A stretch of DNA of 64,000 bases from Qipengyuania xiamenensis (lineage in GTDB: Bacteria > Pseudomonadota > Alphaproteobacteria > Sphingomonadales > Sphingomonadaceae), in assembly GCF_019711495.1 (NCBI RefSeq), contig NZ_JAIGNM010000003.1:372001-436000 (forward strand), in the 5' to 3' direction. The position numbers and the translations under genes are program-made. The notes beneath the pieces were generated by a model. That model made no database searches and was not told the DNA's origin. It worked only from the letters and a program-made list of their open reading frames with translations. Of the stretch, positions 43,866 through 52,144 are shown one piece after another (positions within the stretch are counted from its first letter, which is position 1; every line of letters begins with the position of its first letter).

Positions 43866-44675
43866 ATGATTCACAAGGTTCTGAAAGGCCTCGCCCCGGT
43901 GGCGGCACTCGCGGCAAGCGCCATGCTTGCAGGCTGCAATGTCGACATGCAGATCGGCGACACCGAGGGTGTTCCGCTCGCCGAGCTCGACATGGACGGC
44001 GCCGAGCCGACCGAGATCGTGCTCGCATCGCCGGACAACGTCATCGTCACCACAGGCGATACGTTCAACATCAGCGTATCGGGCAATGAAGAAGCCGCAG
44101 AGCTCATGCGCTTCAACCTCGAAGACAATTCGCTGGGTATCATGCGCGAGAAGGACAGCAAGGGCACCAATGGCCCGGCAATCGTCAACGTCACCATGCC
44201 CTCGCTCGAGGGTATCGTCCTGGCCGGTTCGGGCACGATCGAGGCCGATCGCATGGACGGCCGCGCCGAAGTGACCATTGCCGGTTCGGGCAGCACCAAG
44301 GTCGCCGATATGCGCGCCGACAAGCTCGACCTCACCATTGCCGGTTCGGGCGACTTCGAAACCGCCGGTGAAGTCGGCGATCTCGACATGACCGTCGCGG
44401 GTTCGGGTTCTGGCAAGATGGCCGGTCTCAAGGTCGGCAAGGCCGACATCACCGTCGCAGGTTCGGGCGATGCCGAATTCCAGTCGGACGGCGATGTCGA
44501 TGCAAGCATCGTCGGTTCGGGCGACATCACCGTCAGCGGCAATGCCACCTGCACCGTGAGCTCGCTCGGCTCGGGGAAGCTGCGCTGCAAGGCGGGCACC
44601 TCGGCACGTTCAGACAAGCCCTCGGCACCGGAAGCCCCCGAGGCTCCCGAAGCACCTGAGGCCCCCGGCGCCTAA
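43866..44675 (+). CDS. DUF2807 (head GIN domain) lipoprotein
   Basis: 269 residues. A lipoprotein signal peptide ends in LAGC. The mature part is a repetitive beta-helix in which AGSG recurs at regular intervals of about 20 residues (AGSGTIEAD, AGSGSTKVAD, AGSGDFETA, AGSGSGKMA, AGSGDAEF, VGSGDI). It ends in a Pro-Glu-Ala repeat (PEAPEAPEAPEAPGA). Such proteins are thought to be surface or periplasmic, possibly adhesin-like, but evidence is thin. I chose the ATG at 43866, preceded by AGAGGA; a TTG three codons upstream is possible. Confidence 0.88.
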   Translation: MIHKVLKGLAPVAALAASAMLAGCNVDMQIGDTEGVPLAELDMDGAEPTEIVLASPDNVIVTTGDTFNISVSGNEEAAELMRFNLEDNSLGIMREKDSKGTNGPAIVNVTMPSLEGIVLAGSGTIEADRMDGRAEVTIAGSGSTKVADMRADKLDLTIAGSGDFETAGEVGDLDMTVAGSGSGKMAGLKVGKADITVAGSGDAEFQSDGDVDASIVGSGDITVSGNATCTVSSLGSGKLRCKAGTSARSDKPSAPEAPEAPEAPEAPGA

Positions 44676-44730
44676 GTTCACCGAATACTCACCAAAGCTG
44701 GTATAGGCGGCGCATCGAAAGGAATTATCG

Positions 44731-45057
44731 ATGCGTCGCCTTGCTTTTGTTGCCCTCCCCCTTTCCGCGGTCATGCTCTCCGCCTGCCTCGGAACCGTAG
44801 CCGATGTCGTGACGGCTCCGGTGAAAGTTGCATCCAAGGGCGTGGACCTGGCGACGACCAGCCAGTCGGAAGCGGACGAGAAGCGCGGGCGCGAACTGCG
44901 CAAGCGCGAGGAACGGCTCGGCAAGCTCGAACGCCAGTATGAAAAGCAGCTCGACGAGTGCGAGGAAGGCGACCGCCGCGCCTGCGACGATGCGCGCGAC
45001 ACCTATGCCGAAATGCAGCAGATCATCCCGACCATCCCGGTCGAGCCGGAAGGCTAA
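44731..45057 (+). CDS. small lipoprotein with charged coiled-coil region
   Basis: 108 residues. The signal peptide ends in LSAC, giving a lipidated Cys. The mature part has a short apolar stretch (TVADVVTAPVKVASKGV), then a strongly charged helix rich in Arg/Lys/Glu (ELRKREERLGKLERQYEKQ). Two cysteines follow at DECEEGDRRACDD, possibly a disulfide. I do not recognise a family. The stop overlaps the convergent TsaC gene in a shared CTAA. Confidence 0.8.
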   Translation: MRRLAFVALPLSAVMLSACLGTVADVVTAPVKVASKGVDLATTSQSEADEKRGRELRKREERLGKLERQYEKQLDECEEGDRRACDDARDTYAEMQQIIPTIPVEPEG

Positions 45058-45983
45058 TCCGCAGGCGTTGCCGCGCGGCGCAGGCGGTCGTTGATCGCCT
45101 TTCCGATGCCCCGTGCGGGGATCGGGGCCACCGCGATGCGGGGCTTCTCCGAGCGCGCGCCTTCGTGGAGGCAAGCGTAGAGGCGCGAAGCAGCCTCTTC
45201 GAGATTTCCTGAAGCAGATAGCGAGCAATCGCCCGCAAGCTGCGAAAAACCAATCATGAATTCGTCCGGCTCGGGCTTGGTGACGTCAAGGCGAACCGGC
45301 TTTCCGGGCGCATAGTGGCTGGCCAGCTGCCCGGGAGCCTCGATGCGGTCGCCGCCTGTGTCCTTCTCACCGATCGCAAGCGGCCCGGGGCGCAGTTCTT
45401 CGATCCTGCCCCCTTCACGCATGGCCACGATGGTCGATTCCACCCCGCTGTCGCACGAGCCCCCGTCGAGCACGGCGTCGATCCTTCCATCGAGCGATGC
45501 GAGGACATGGTCGGCACAGGTCGGACTGATGAAACCGCTGCGATTGGCCGAGGGAGCGGCGAGCGGCAGCCCTGTTTCGCGCAGCAGGGCCTGCGTCACC
45601 GGATGGTTCGGCATCCGCAGCGCTATTGTGGGAAGACCCGCCGACACCGCCTCTGCCAGTTGCGCATCGGCGCGGCGCGGCAAGACGAGAGTGAGCGGGC
45701 CAGGCCAGTGGGCTTTCGCAAGCGCCTCTGCCTCGTCCGAAAAATCCGCCAGCGTGCGTGCCTGGTCGAGGTCCGCGACATGCACGATCAGCGGATTGAA
45801 AGAGGGACGGCCCTTCGCCTCGTATATCCGGGCTACGGCTTCGGCCTTGTCCGCCCTCGCCGCAAGGCCGTAGACCGTTTCGGTCGGGACGGCGACGAGC
45901 CCCCCTTCGCGCAGGATAGCCGAGGCGCGCGCAATGCCACCCTTCGTCGCTTCAAGCGTTTCCGTAGCGTATTTGCCGCCCAT
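45054..45983 (-). CDS. L-threonylcarbamoyladenylate synthase (TsaC/Sua5 type)
   Basis: 309 residues, the longer Sua5 form. It makes threonylcarbamoyl-AMP for t6A37 tRNA modification. The YrdC core includes GGLVAVPTETVYGLAARA, KGRPSFNPLIVHV, the later WPGPLTLVLPR and RMPNHPVTQALL. A C-terminal Sua5-specific domain of about 100 residues follows (LASHYAPGKPVRLD onwards). It starts at the ATG at 45983, divergent from the acyl-CoA dehydrogenase with 46 bases between. Confidence 0.94.
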   Translation of the reverse strand: MGGKYATETLEATKGGIARASAILREGGLVAVPTETVYGLAARADKAEAVARIYEAKGRPSFNPLIVHVADLDQARTLADFSDEAEALAKAHWPGPLTLVLPRRADAQLAEAVSAGLPTIALRMPNHPVTQALLRETGLPLAAPSANRSGFISPTCADHVLASLDGRIDAVLDGGSCDSGVESTIVAMREGGRIEELRPGPLAIGEKDTGGDRIEAPGQLASHYAPGKPVRLDVTKPEPDEFMIGFSQLAGDCSLSASGNLEEAASRLYACLHEGARSEKPRIAVAPIPARGIGKAINDRLRRAATPAD

Positions 45984-46029
45984 GCCCGCGCGCTATATCT
46001 GCTGCTACGGAAAGCCAAGAGGATAAGAC

Positions 46030-47769
46030 GTGACCTACACTCCCGCCACCCAGGACCAGTTGCTCGCAATCCGCGTGAACGCCGGCATCGAGGAGCTTGC
46101 ACGCTCGGAGAAATTTGCCGCTGCAGAGCCCGACATGGTCGAGGCCATCGTCGAAGGCGTGGGCCAGTTCGCAGCCGGTGAATTCGCACCGCTGAACCGT
46201 GTTGGCGACCTCGAGGGCGCAAAGCTCGAGAATGGAGTGGTCCGCCTCCCCGACGGATACGCCGAAGCTTATGCCGAATATGTCGAGCAGGGCTGGAACG
46301 CGATCGCCTCTCCGCAAGAGTTCGGCGGACAGGGCCTGCCCTTCACCCTCGCCTGCAACGTGCTCGAGAACCTCGGCACGGCAAACATGGCCTTCAACCT
46401 GCTGCCCATGCTCAGCGTCGGCGCAATAGAGGCTTTGGAGCATCATGGCGTCGAAGAGCTCCAGCAGAAATACCTTCCCGATCTCGTGAGCGGAAAATGG
46501 TCGGGCACGATGAACCTCACCGAACCGCAGGCCGGTTCGGATGTCGGCGCCTTGCGCGCAACAGCTACACCCATCACCGAGGGCGAGCATGCCGGCAAGT
46601 TCCTGATCAAGGGCCAGAAGATCTACATCACCTGGGGTGAGCACGAGCTGGTGGAGAACATCATCCACCTCGTCCTCGCGCGCCTGCCCGATGCGCCCGA
46701 GGGAAGCCGCGGTATCTCGCTTTTCGTGGTTCCCAAATTTCATGTGAAGCCGGACGGATCGCTCGGCCCCCGCAATGATGTCCGCTGCGTCAGCATCGAG
46801 CACAAGCTGGGCATCAACGCCTCGCCCACCTGCGTGATGAGCTATGGCGACAATGACGAATGTATTGGCGAGCTGGTCGGCGCGGAAAACCGCGGCCTCG
46901 CTGCCATGTTCACGATGATGAACAACGCCCGCATCAATGTCGGCAACCAGGGCGTCCAGATTAGCGAACGCGCGACCCAGCAGGCGCTCGATTACGCGAA
47001 AGAGCGCGTCCAGTCGGCCCGTGCTGGCTCTGCAGACAAGAGTCCGGTTTCGATCATCGAGCACCCCGACGTGCGCCGCATGCTGCTCCGCATGAAGGCT
47101 CTGACCGAGGGTTCGCGCGCCCTCCTCTACTACACCGCAGGACAGGTCGATCGCGGCGTTCTGGGGGACGAGGCCGCCAAGGCACGCGGCGAGGTCCTGA
47201 CCCCGCTCATCAAGGCCTGGGGCACCGATATCGGAATCGAGGTCGCCAGCCTTGGCATCCAGGTCCATGGCGGCATGGGCTTCGTCGAGGAGACCGGCGC
47301 TGCGCAGCACTGGCGCGATTCGCGGATCGCACCGATCTACGAGGGCACCAACGGCATTCAGGCCGCAGATCTCGTGACACGCAAGCTCGGCCTCGACAAC
47401 GGCGAGGCACTGATCGGCCTGACCGAGGAAATCGCGCGCGATGCTGCCGACGAGCCCGCGCTATTCGCGCTTGCCGGGGATTGCGCCGCTATCGCCAAGT
47501 GGATGCGCGAAGACGCAAGCCTCGACGATCGTCTTGCCGGCAGCGTGCCGTTCTGCACCATGCTTTCGGTTGCGACGGCTGGGTGGCAGCTTCTCAGGCA
47601 GCTGCGCGCCGTCGAGAACGGCGAAGCGCCCGGCCTTGCCAAGACCAAGACCGCAAGTGTGCGGTTCTTTCTCGACAGGATCGTGCCGGAAGCCTCTGGC
47701 CTCAAGGCCGCCGCGACGGCCGGTGCAGAGGCCCTTTACGAGCTCGACACGGCATCGCTGCTGGGCTGA
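46030..47769 (+). CDS. acyl-CoA dehydrogenase (large form with C-terminal domain, DmdC-like)
   Basis: 579 residues, longer than classical 380-residue acyl-CoA dehydrogenases because of extra N- and C-terminal domains. TMNLTEPQAGSDVGALR binds FAD/substrate, QVHGGMGFVEETGAAQ and YEGTNGIQAADLV contain the flavin-domain signature and the presumed catalytic Glu. This form includes 3-methylmercaptopropionyl-CoA dehydrogenases (DmdC), but substrate cannot be set from sequence. The GTG start at 46030 follows GAGGATAAGAC. It stands alone between two leftward genes. Confidence 0.92.
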   Translation: MTYTPATQDQLLAIRVNAGIEELARSEKFAAAEPDMVEAIVEGVGQFAAGEFAPLNRVGDLEGAKLENGVVRLPDGYAEAYAEYVEQGWNAIASPQEFGGQGLPFTLACNVLENLGTANMAFNLLPMLSVGAIEALEHHGVEELQQKYLPDLVSGKWSGTMNLTEPQAGSDVGALRATATPITEGEHAGKFLIKGQKIYITWGEHELVENIIHLVLARLPDAPEGSRGISLFVVPKFHVKPDGSLGPRNDVRCVSIEHKLGINASPTCVMSYGDNDECIGELVGAENRGLAAMFTMMNNARINVGNQGVQISERATQQALDYAKERVQSARAGSADKSPVSIIEHPDVRRMLLRMKALTEGSRALLYYTAGQVDRGVLGDEAAKARGEVLTPLIKAWGTDIGIEVASLGIQVHGGMGFVEETGAAQHWRDSRIAPIYEGTNGIQAADLVTRKLGLDNGEALIGLTEEIARDAADEPALFALAGDCAAIAKWMREDASLDDRLAGSVPFCTMLSVATAGWQLLRQLRAVENGEAPGLAKTKTASVRFFLDRIVPEASGLKAAATAGAEALYELDTASLLG

Positions 47770-47778
47770 TTCGCCGGC

Positions 47779-49230
47779 CTATTCCGCGGTGACTTCGCGC
47801 GCGTAGTCATCCTCGCCGAAAGTGGCGTTCTGGCCGCGTAGTTCGCGCTGCGGCGGGAGGCGGTTTCCGCTGATCTGCTCGATTGCACCCTGCCCCTTGG
47901 CCCCCGGTGCAGTGACGCGCCAAATGATTCCGGCGGTGTCGTCGCTGACCAGCAGAGATCCGTCCCCAGCCCATTCGACCCAGGTCGGGCGGCCGCGCGT
48001 CGTGCCGTCATCCTTGAGGAAGCCGGTCAGGACGGGCACGGGCTTGCCCTGCGGATTGCCGCGCTCGTCGAAGGCGACATAGACGACGTCGTAGCCGGAC
48101 GGCGGCTTTCGATTCCACGAGCCGTGACGCGCGATGAAGGCACCGCTGGAGAATGCCTCGCCCATGGTCGCGCCTTCCTTGCTGAAGACGAGGCCAAGCG
48201 CGGCGACGTGCGGGCCGAGCGCGTATTCGGGCTTGCGGACATAGCTGATGTAGGCAGGCGGCGGGGCGTCGACGCGGCGGTCGTAGATGTCGCCCCAATA
48301 GACCCAGGGCCAGCCGTACTGCGCGCCGACGGGGACATTGGTGAGGTAGTCGGGTACTAGATCGCTGCCCAGCATGTCGCGCTCGTTCACGGTGGTCCAG
48401 AGCTCGCCCGACCACGGATTGAAATCGAGGCCGTTGGCGTTGCGTAATCCGCCTGCGAACTGGCGGCGCTGACCCGTTTCAAGGTCCACTTCCCAGATCA
48501 GGGCGCGGCCTTCTTCGGCTTCCATGCCCTTGTCGCCGATATTGGTGTCGGAACCGACCGCGATATAGAGCCGGTTGCCGTCGGGATGCAGTTCGAGGTT
48601 GCGCATCCAGTGGCCGCCACCGGCTGCAAGGTCGGTGACCTTGCGCGGCTCCCCGGAGGGGCTGTCGGCACCAAGTTCATATGGAAAAGCAAGGACTTCA
48701 TCGTGGTTCGCGATGTAAAGTGTACCGTTGCCCCATGCGAGGCCGGATGGCGAATCCAGCCCGTCGACGAGGACAAGCCGCGTTTCCGCCGTGCCGTCAC
48801 CATCGGTATCGCGCAGGAGCACGACCTGATTGGGCGATTCGCCCGTAGCACCTGCCTTCGACATCAGGCGATTGGCGATCCAGCCCATGATGCCGCCACC
48901 ACCCTTGCTCGGCGAGCGGGTGAGCGAGACCAGGACGTCGCCATTGGGCAATGCGTAAAGCGTACGCGGGTGTTCGAGGCCTTGGGCGAAGCGCTTTACC
49001 TCGAGCCCTTCCGCCGCGACGGGCACTTCGCCCTCTTCCCAGCCCACCGGCTCTGCAATGGCGACCGTGGGGAAGGTTTCCGCATCGGGATCCTGGAGCG
49101 TCGGATCTGCGCCGGTCACTTCGTCGAAGGGTACGTCGGCCGTATCCCCCCGCGAAATGAAGTAGAATGCGATCGCAAGGACCAGGATCAGGACGAGAAG
49201 GGCGATGCCCAGCTTCTTGAGAATGCTCAT
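47779..49230 (-). CDS. membrane-anchored sorbosone dehydrogenase-type beta-propeller protein
   Basis: 483 residues. One N-terminal hydrophobic helix (LGIALLVLILVLAIAFYF) anchors a periplasmic six-bladed propeller related to PQQ-dependent soluble glucose and sorbosone dehydrogenases. HWMRNLELHPDGNRLYIAVGS, GLRNANGLDFNPWSGELW and the RHGSWNRKPPSGY region are typical. PQQ binding and substrate are inferred from family resemblance, and no PQQ synthesis genes are in the window. I chose the ATG at 49230 (MSILKKLG) over a longer frame with no signal-like start. Confidence 0.88.
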   Translation of the reverse strand: MSILKKLGIALLVLILVLAIAFYFISRGDTADVPFDEVTGADPTLQDPDAETFPTVAIAEPVGWEEGEVPVAAEGLEVKRFAQGLEHPRTLYALPNGDVLVSLTRSPSKGGGGIMGWIANRLMSKAGATGESPNQVVLLRDTDGDGTAETRLVLVDGLDSPSGLAWGNGTLYIANHDEVLAFPYELGADSPSGEPRKVTDLAAGGGHWMRNLELHPDGNRLYIAVGSDTNIGDKGMEAEEGRALIWEVDLETGQRRQFAGGLRNANGLDFNPWSGELWTTVNERDMLGSDLVPDYLTNVPVGAQYGWPWVYWGDIYDRRVDAPPPAYISYVRKPEYALGPHVAALGLVFSKEGATMGEAFSSGAFIARHGSWNRKPPSGYDVVYVAFDERGNPQGKPVPVLTGFLKDDGTTRGRPTWVEWAGDGSLLVSDDTAGIIWRVTAPGAKGQGAIEQISGNRLPPQRELRGQNATFGEDDYAREVTAE

Positions 49231-49306
49231 GGTGATAGTGTTACGACAGCCATGCCCGGCTCGCAACGCCCCTTGCATGGCCGCCATCCTCCACTAGATG
49301 CGCTGC

Positions 49307-49789
49307 ATGTTCGATTTTCGCCCCGCACCCGACTGCCCCAAGCCCGAAGCCTATCGCCAGCTGGTCGAGGCGGCCGATGCCCTTACGAGCGGCGAGCCCG
49401 ATCCGGTTGCGAACATGGCGAATATCGCGGCCCTGCTGTGGGACTTCCTGCCCGACCTCAATTGGGCGGGCTTTTACCGCATGGTCGAAGGCGAGCTGGT
49501 TCTCGGGCCCTTCATGGGGCGCCCGGCCTGCATCCGCATCCCGCTCGGCAAGGGTGTCTGTGGTGTCGCCGCAGCCGATGCCGAGACGCAGCTGGTCGAG
49601 GACGTCCATGCCTTCCCTGGCCATATCGCATGCGATTCGGTGACCAATTCCGAGCTCGTGGTGCCCGTTATCCGCGATGGAGCAGCGGTGGCGGTTATCG
49701 ACCTCGACAGCCCGTCAAAAGCGCGCTTCGATGAAGAAGATCGTGAGGGAATTGAACGACTTGCTTCAATTCTCTCAAATCGGATCTGA
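49307..49789 (+). CDS. msrC: free methionine-(R)-sulfoxide reductase (GAF domain)
   Basis: 160 residues. The GAF-fold enzyme reduces free methionine-R-sulfoxide using thioredoxin. All three functional cysteines are visible in the family context: PACIRIPLGKGVCG gives two and GHIACDSVTNSE the third. I chose the ATG at 49307 (MFDFRPAPD), which matches the family start; an ATG three codons upstream is possible. It converges on parB with two bases between stop codons. Confidence 0.93.
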   Translation: MFDFRPAPDCPKPEAYRQLVEAADALTSGEPDPVANMANIAALLWDFLPDLNWAGFYRMVEGELVLGPFMGRPACIRIPLGKGVCGVAAADAETQLVEDVHAFPGHIACDSVTNSELVVPVIRDGAAVAVIDLDSPSKARFDEEDREGIERLASILSNRI

Positions 49790-49791
49790 AA

Positions 49792-50730
49792 TCAGATTTC
49801 GCCGCCGGTCAGCCGCTGGCAGATAAGATCGAGCTGGTCGAGCGTGCGATAGCCAATCGTTACCGTACCGGTTCCGGGCGCGCCTTCGGTCTTGATCTTG
49901 ACGGGCAGGCCGAGGAATTCCTCGAGATGACCCTGGACCGCGGCGATATCCGCGTCGGTCGAGCTGTCAGCGATCGGCTTGGGCGAACCAGATGTGGCCT
50001 TCTTCGGGCGATCCCCCCGGGCCAGCTTCTCGACCTCGCGAACCGAGAGGTTTTCCTTCGCTGCGCGTCGGGCAATCTCGCTCGCGTCGTCGTGTCCGAC
50101 CAGCGCCTTTGCGTGGCCCATGGTCAGCTTGCTGTCGGCAACCAGCGCAAGCACATCGTCGGGAAGCGCGAGAAGGCGCTGGAAGTTCGCGACATGGCTG
50201 CGCGATTTGTCGACCAGTTTGGCGATCTCGGCCTGGGTCATACCCTCGTCGTCGGACAGTTTCTGGTAGGCCCGCGCCTCTTCCACCGGGTTGAGGTCTT
50301 CGCGCTGCAGGTTTTCGATCAGCGCCAATGCCATGACTTCGCGCTCGTCGAGATCGCGCACGATTGCGGGAATGGCGTGGAGCCGCGCGCGCTGGGCTGC
50401 GCGCCAGCGGCGTTCACCGGCGACAAGGCGATAACGGCCCTTGCCCGCAGGCGTAACGATGACGGGTTGGATCACGCCGCGCTGGGCAATCGAGGCAGCG
50501 AGCTGGTCGAGCGCTTCCTCGTCGAAATGCGTACGCGGCTGTCCGGGCAGCGGCGAAATATCCGCGACGGGAATGTCCGACAGGCCGTTGGCCGAGGCGA
50601 CAGTTGCAGTTTCCGCGCCCTGTGCCGGAGCATTTTCCTCGCGCACCAGCGGCTCTTCGCGCTGGATTTCGCCCATCAGAGCACCAAGGCCGCGGCCGAG
50701 TTTCTTCTTGCGGTCGATAGCGGTGCTCAT
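49792..50730 (-). CDS. parB: chromosome partitioning protein ParB
   Basis: 312 residues. The N-terminal CTPase/ParB domain has LPGQPRTHFDEEALDQLA and VAGERRWRAAQ (the GERRxRA motif). A helix-turn-helix DNA-binding domain (MTQAEIAKLVDKSRSHVANF) and a C-terminal dimerisation domain follow. ParB loads on parS sites and spreads as a CTP-dependent clamp. The start at 50730 (MSTAIDRKKKLGRGLGALM) gives an ATGA overlap with parA and is the usual ParB N-terminus. Four parS candidates lie within 4.1 kb. Confidence 0.97.
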   Translation of the reverse strand: MSTAIDRKKKLGRGLGALMGEIQREEPLVREENAPAQGAETATVASANGLSDIPVADISPLPGQPRTHFDEEALDQLAASIAQRGVIQPVIVTPAGKGRYRLVAGERRWRAAQRARLHAIPAIVRDLDEREVMALALIENLQREDLNPVEEARAYQKLSDDEGMTQAEIAKLVDKSRSHVANFQRLLALPDDVLALVADSKLTMGHAKALVGHDDASEIARRAAKENLSVREVEKLARGDRPKKATSGSPKPIADSSTDADIAAVQGHLEEFLGLPVKIKTEGAPGTGTVTIGYRTLDQLDLICQRLTGGEI

Positions 50731-51515
50731 GCGGCTTTCCTCTTTTCGGGCAGACGTCCGATCAGCTCGCGTGCAAGGCCGATATAGGCGCGGCTTCCGG
50801 GACAATTATGGTCGTAGATCAGCGCGGGCATGCCGTGGCTCGGGGCCTCCGACAGGCGAACATTGCGCGGGATGACATTCTCGAAGACGAGATTGCCGAG
50901 GCAATCGCGGACATCGTCGGCAACCTGGTCGGTAAGGCGGTTACGGCGGTCGAACATCGTCAGCGCGATACCGATGATCCCGAGATCGGGATTGAAGCGC
51001 TGCTGGATACGCTCGACCGTCTGGAGCAGCTGGCTGAGGCCCTCAAGTGCGAAGAATTCGCACTGGAGCGGCACCATCAGCGTATCGGCCGCACCCAGCG
51101 CATTGAGCGTCAGCAGGCCCAGCGAAGGCGGGCAATCGATAAACGCGATGTCGTAACCGGCGAAACCGGGCTGCGGAGCCTCGAGCGCCTTCTGCAGGCG
51201 GTGCGTGCGGTCCTCTACCGAAACGAGCTCCACCTCTGCGCCCGACAGGTCCTGGGTCGCGGGAAGGATGTCGAGGCCCGGGATTTCGGTCGCCTGTGCG
51301 GCCTGCGCCAAGGTCGCGTCACCCATGAGCAGGTCATAGGTCGTGTACTTTCGTGCGGCAGCCGCGATGCCGAGGCCGGTCGACGCGTTGCCCTGCGGAT
51401 CCATGTCGATCAGCAGCGTTTTCCAGCCGGATGCGGCCATGGCGGTCGCGATATTGATCGCAGTGGTGGTCTTGCCCACTCCACCCTTCTGGTTTGCAAT
51501 GGCGATGGTGATCAT
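50727..51515 (-). CDS. parA: chromosome partitioning ATPase ParA
   Basis: 262 residues. The deviant Walker A motif is QKGGVGKTTTAIN near residue 10, with the Walker B-like YDIAFIDCPPSLGLL region and DMDPQGNAST. ParA forms an ATP-dependent gradient on the nucleoid that pulls ParB-parS complexes. Both ends overlap neighbours by ATGA (rsmG upstream, parB downstream), so the three are one translational unit. Confidence 0.97.
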   Translation of the reverse strand: MITIAIANQKGGVGKTTTAINIATAMAASGWKTLLIDMDPQGNASTGLGIAAAARKYTTYDLLMGDATLAQAAQATEIPGLDILPATQDLSGAEVELVSVEDRTHRLQKALEAPQPGFAGYDIAFIDCPPSLGLLTLNALGAADTLMVPLQCEFFALEGLSQLLQTVERIQQRFNPDLGIIGIALTMFDRRNRLTDQVADDVRDCLGNLVFENVIPRNVRLSEAPSHGMPALIYDHNCPGSRAYIGLARELIGRLPEKRKAA

Positions 51516-52144
51516 TTTCCCGTCCCTATCTTGCCCTTGCCGACCACGATTCCGGCCTCTTCGTCGGTCTGTGATTGTTCCACGTGGAACATTTTGCGCG
51601 AGTTGCGCGGCAGTTCACTTACTTCTTGCGCTGCCGAGCGCCCCTTGGGCAACACCCAATAGGTGGACGCTGTGGAGAAGCGTGAGGATAAATTGAGGAG
51701 TCTCGGCAGCGGTGCGAACGCCCGGGCCGAGATTACCGCGGCTTTCTGCGTTTCAACGAGTTCGAGCCTTTTTCCTTCGACCATGCAATTTTTCAGCGCG
51801 AGCTTTTCCACCATGGCCTCGAGCCAGTCGATCCGGCGCTTGCGCGATTCGACCAGGACAGTTGGCTCGTCGGGACGCAAGATGGCGAGGACAAGGCCAG
51901 GGAACCCCGCTCCGCTACCCAGGTCGAACCACGCGCCTTTTGTTTCACGTGGAACATGCGGGATGAGCTGGGCCGAGTCTGCAAAGTGGCGAACCCACAC
52001 CTCCTCGAGCGAGCCACGCGAAACGAGGTTCTGCCGCTCGTTCTCTTCCCGCAGTGCGGCAGCGAGCGCTTCCAGCTTCTCGATGGCGCCCTGCCCGCCC
52101 AAACCCTCGATGAATGATCGGGCTTCAGCCTCTGTGGTAATCAA
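51512..52144 (-). CDS. rsmG: 16S rRNA (guanine527-N7)-methyltransferase RsmG
   Basis: 210 residues. SAM-binding motif I is [36 protein letters not shown] and [14 protein letters not shown] are RsmG signatures. It methylates G527 of 16S rRNA. Two parS palindromes lie within the gene and are translated as HVPRETK and KMFHVEQ. The C-terminal extension of about 20 residues is not conserved and overlaps parA by ATGA. Confidence 0.95.
   Translation of the reverse strand: MITTEAEARSFIEGLGGQGAIEKLEALAAALREENERQNLVSRGSLEEVWVRHFADSAQLIPHVPRETKGAWFDLGSGAGFPGLVLAILRPDEPTVLVESRKRRIDWLEAMVEKLALKNCMVEGKRLELVETQKAAVISARAFAPLPRLLNLSSRFSTASTYWVLPKGRSAAQEVSELPRNSRKMFHVEQSQTDEEAGIVVGKGKIGTGK
51576..51591. other. 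parS: parS site 1 (within rsmG)
   Basis: TGTTCCACGTGGAACA, a perfect 16-base palindrome and one base-pair change from the general parS consensus TGTTTCACGTGAAACA. It lies in the 3' part of rsmG, about 60 bases before the parA start. Confidence 0.92.
51941..51956. other. parS: parS site 2 (within rsmG)
   Basis: TGTTTCACGTGGAACA differs from the palindromic consensus by a single base. It lies in the middle of rsmG, 350 bases from site 1. Confidence 0.92.
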
